Under the pieces are notes generated by a model that made no database searches, was not told where the DNA came from, and saw nothing but the letters and a program-made list of their open reading frames with translations. Made by a program: the position numbers and the translations under genes. From Hirudo medicinalis (taxonomy: Eukaryota; Annelida; Clitellata; Hirudinida; Hirudinidae): a stretch of 64,000 bases of DNA. Shown here piece after piece: positions 62,501 to 64,000 of the stretch (position 1 is the first letter of the stretch; every line of letters begins with the position of its first letter). The stretch covers positions 5,588 through 69,587 of the forward strand of contig MPNW01000064.1 of the NCBI GenBank assembly GCA_011800805.1, in the 5' to 3' direction.

Positions 62501-63989
62501 ATGTGAACAGGTTCCGAACTGAAATGATATTGCTGCCCGTTTTCTCATTCTGGCAGCCGAGTGGTTAAGGCTTTCGCTGTGGTGCGCTGCGTAATGAGTT
62601 TCTGTAATTAATTAATTAATGCAGTGACACCTAATTTCGTTATGTCGTTTATTGTTTTAGTAATCGTAATAGGAACAATAAACAAATAATTTTTAAAATA
62701 AAGTTGCATTTCAGGACTTTGTGGAACTTTTAATGACATAACAGGAGATGACCTTCTGCACTCGGATGGAAATTATAGCGAAGTAACAAAAGTCAGAAAA
62801 TACCCTCCTCACAATTTCATAAGATCTTGGAGGTGAAGGATTGATAATTAATTAACTAAATAATATATAATTCTAATTTTATATTTATTTTCACAAGTTG
62901 CAAAACACGATAAACGAAATAGTGCATTAACAGATGAGGAAACAAGACAGTTTTATTTCAATTAATTCATGAAGGAATCTTGTTTAATGATTTAAAGGGA
63001 TGATTTGGAAAGATGATGAGAAACCGAAAAACGATAGAATGTTCACAAATATATTTTGCAAATAAGTAAACAATTTCTAATGATCCTGAATTGTAATTCC
63101 CTTTTCTAAAGTACGAGCACCAGTTTGCCAAAAGACCAGTTGATTTTTGACAGGAAGCACGTGACCGATAAGTGAAGGTCATGCCATTAAGAGAAAACAT
63201 TCCATCGATAAAGTGATCGGATTATAAGTTGAATCGTTCTTAAGAATAAAATGTGAAATACAAAACGCTTCATAAAAACTCGGTTCCTCAATTCATCCGC
63301 GCGTGCTACTTAAGTTGATTTAAACACCACAAACTTCAATTTAGTTGCAAGGTGCTCATTTATGAACACGCAGAAATGCACAAATTGAACAATTTCGGTT
63401 TTTTCAAATATTCGTTCATTTGCAGAGTTAAACCTCAAGATAGAATCTTTGAAGGCGTTGAAGCAACAAATGAAGACTTGAACGAAACATGCAGGTGTTC
63501 GCATCAAGCGCTCAAAAATATTTTTTGTAAATGTGGATTTCAACAATTTGTGGAATCATGCCACTTGGATCTAGGTAACTGACGTGTCAATAAAAAATAA
63601 TTTATTAATTAAAATAAAAAAAATCAATTATTCTGAATAACAAATAAAACATTTAATTATTAGGAGATGAATTTTTATCAACAAATATCAGTTTGATAGC
63701 CAGAAAAAGCAAAAGGAACTTTCATGAAAATGACTCAAGAGACGTGGATGAATCATTTCAATCGGTTTCCTGTTTAATTCTTTTTCCTCATTGAACAAAT
63801 TTCCATAATAAAATACATTATCAGGAATTGAATTTCACTGGCAACAATTTCCCACTAAGAAAGTATTGCACTTCTCTGTTGATAAGAAATTCAAAACTCA
63901 TAAAATTATGTTCGGGGAGTTTCCTGTTCAAAAATAGTTCCAGAGGACCTGTTGGAAATGCCGTCGAAGGTTGTATGGATGATATGAAA
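59583..63989 (+). CDS. VWDE-like secreted protein (vWF type D domain), 3' end outside window
   Basis: Extracellular protein resembling vertebrate VWDE (von Willebrand factor D and EGF domain protein). Plus-strand exons: 59583-59649, 59758-60277, 60374-60509, 60619-60866, 60950-61178, 61274-61356, 61413-61492, 61546-61769, 62218-62320, 62715-62832, 63426-63574, 63664-63764, 63825-63989; phases agree throughout. It starts with a signal peptide (MNIFLILCGFLSLTSC). About 300 unrecognised residues follow, then a beta-rich segment (VQVAIEFHPDG). The vWD domain follows: CQSINDPHLVTFDN, YFILYKNKELPYEV, CNCAVAVKSYDDVFVVDKC, LNVWISPSPFDRNRTS, GLCGTFNDITGDD. After it come NFIRSWRVKPQDRIFEG and a Cys-rich tail with EGCMDDMK, as in VWDE. 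The exon 7/8 junction is less certain: acceptor 61545 keeps phase with donor 61493, whereas the stronger cag at 61538 would need a weaker donor at 61501. EGF repeats would lie beyond the edge. Confidence 0.78.
62553..62600 (+). other. tRNA-like fragment (A box only)
   Basis: gccgagtggttaaggc resembles the D-arm/A-box of tRNA-Ser or tRNA-Leu, but no anticodon arm, T arm or B box (ggttcgaatcc type) follows. It is not a functional tRNA. It may be a decayed tRNA pseudogene or the head of a tRNA-derived SINE in the intron between VWDE-like exons. Confidence 0.3.
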
Positions 63990-64000
63990 GTACGTTTTTG

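Noticed and set aside
63825..63989. Laminin G domain call, from the ending 'EGCMDDMK'
   Set aside because: The Cys pattern before it and its place after a vWD domain and 'SWR' motif fit the VWDE post-vWD region better. No other laminin G strand pattern is present.

Overview
This is nuclear DNA of an invertebrate animal. It is AT-rich, has many short introns with GT..AG ends, and carries heavy trinucleotide and tetranucleotide repeats and decayed transposons. An HR96-type (NR1J) nuclear receptor, a seven-repeat delta-like protocadherin and a VWDE-like secreted protein fit a protostome. A lophotrochozoan such as an annelid is my guess, with low confidence. There are no operons, CRISPR arrays or bacterial features. 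Most real exons are under 200 bases, so the gene models here were rebuilt exon by exon from splice sites, intron phase and protein similarity.

Layout. 1-4,200: very dense (ATC)n, (CATC)n and longer tandem repeats with no convincing gene. 4,206-10,099 (minus): a delta-type protocadherin with signal peptide, seven cadherin repeats, one membrane span and a cytoplasmic tail; one exon is a single base short. 10,100-20,786: no gene recognised. 20,787-23,355 (minus): a UCHL1/UCHL3-type ubiquitin C-terminal hydrolase with a 12-base microexon and two tandem alternative copies of the next exon. 24,094-24,668 and 31,504-32,409 (minus): two copies of the ribosomal protein eS25 gene. Between and just beyond them lie a LINE reverse-transcriptase relic, three copies of a hairpin-tailed repeat, a STELLO/DUF288-like pseudogene, a small inverted repeat and a 1-kb element with terminal inverted repeats. 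35,451-46,635 (minus): an HR96-like nuclear receptor whose first coding exon lies about 8.5 kb upstream of the second. 46,649-59,582: mostly repeats and non-coding DNA, with a CpG-rich patch near 57.5 kb. 59,583 to the right edge (plus): a VWDE-like secreted gene, cut off by the window.

The genes are functionally unrelated: cell adhesion, deubiquitination, translation, ligand-controlled transcription and the extracellular matrix. The most unusual observations are the duplicated exon pair plus microexon in the UCHL gene; the eS25 pair, whose 3' halves are nearly identical while the 5' halves have diverged and one copy lacks a GT donor; a paired-arm hairpin repeat that follows the LINE relic; and the unrecognised N-terminal region of the VWDE-like gene.
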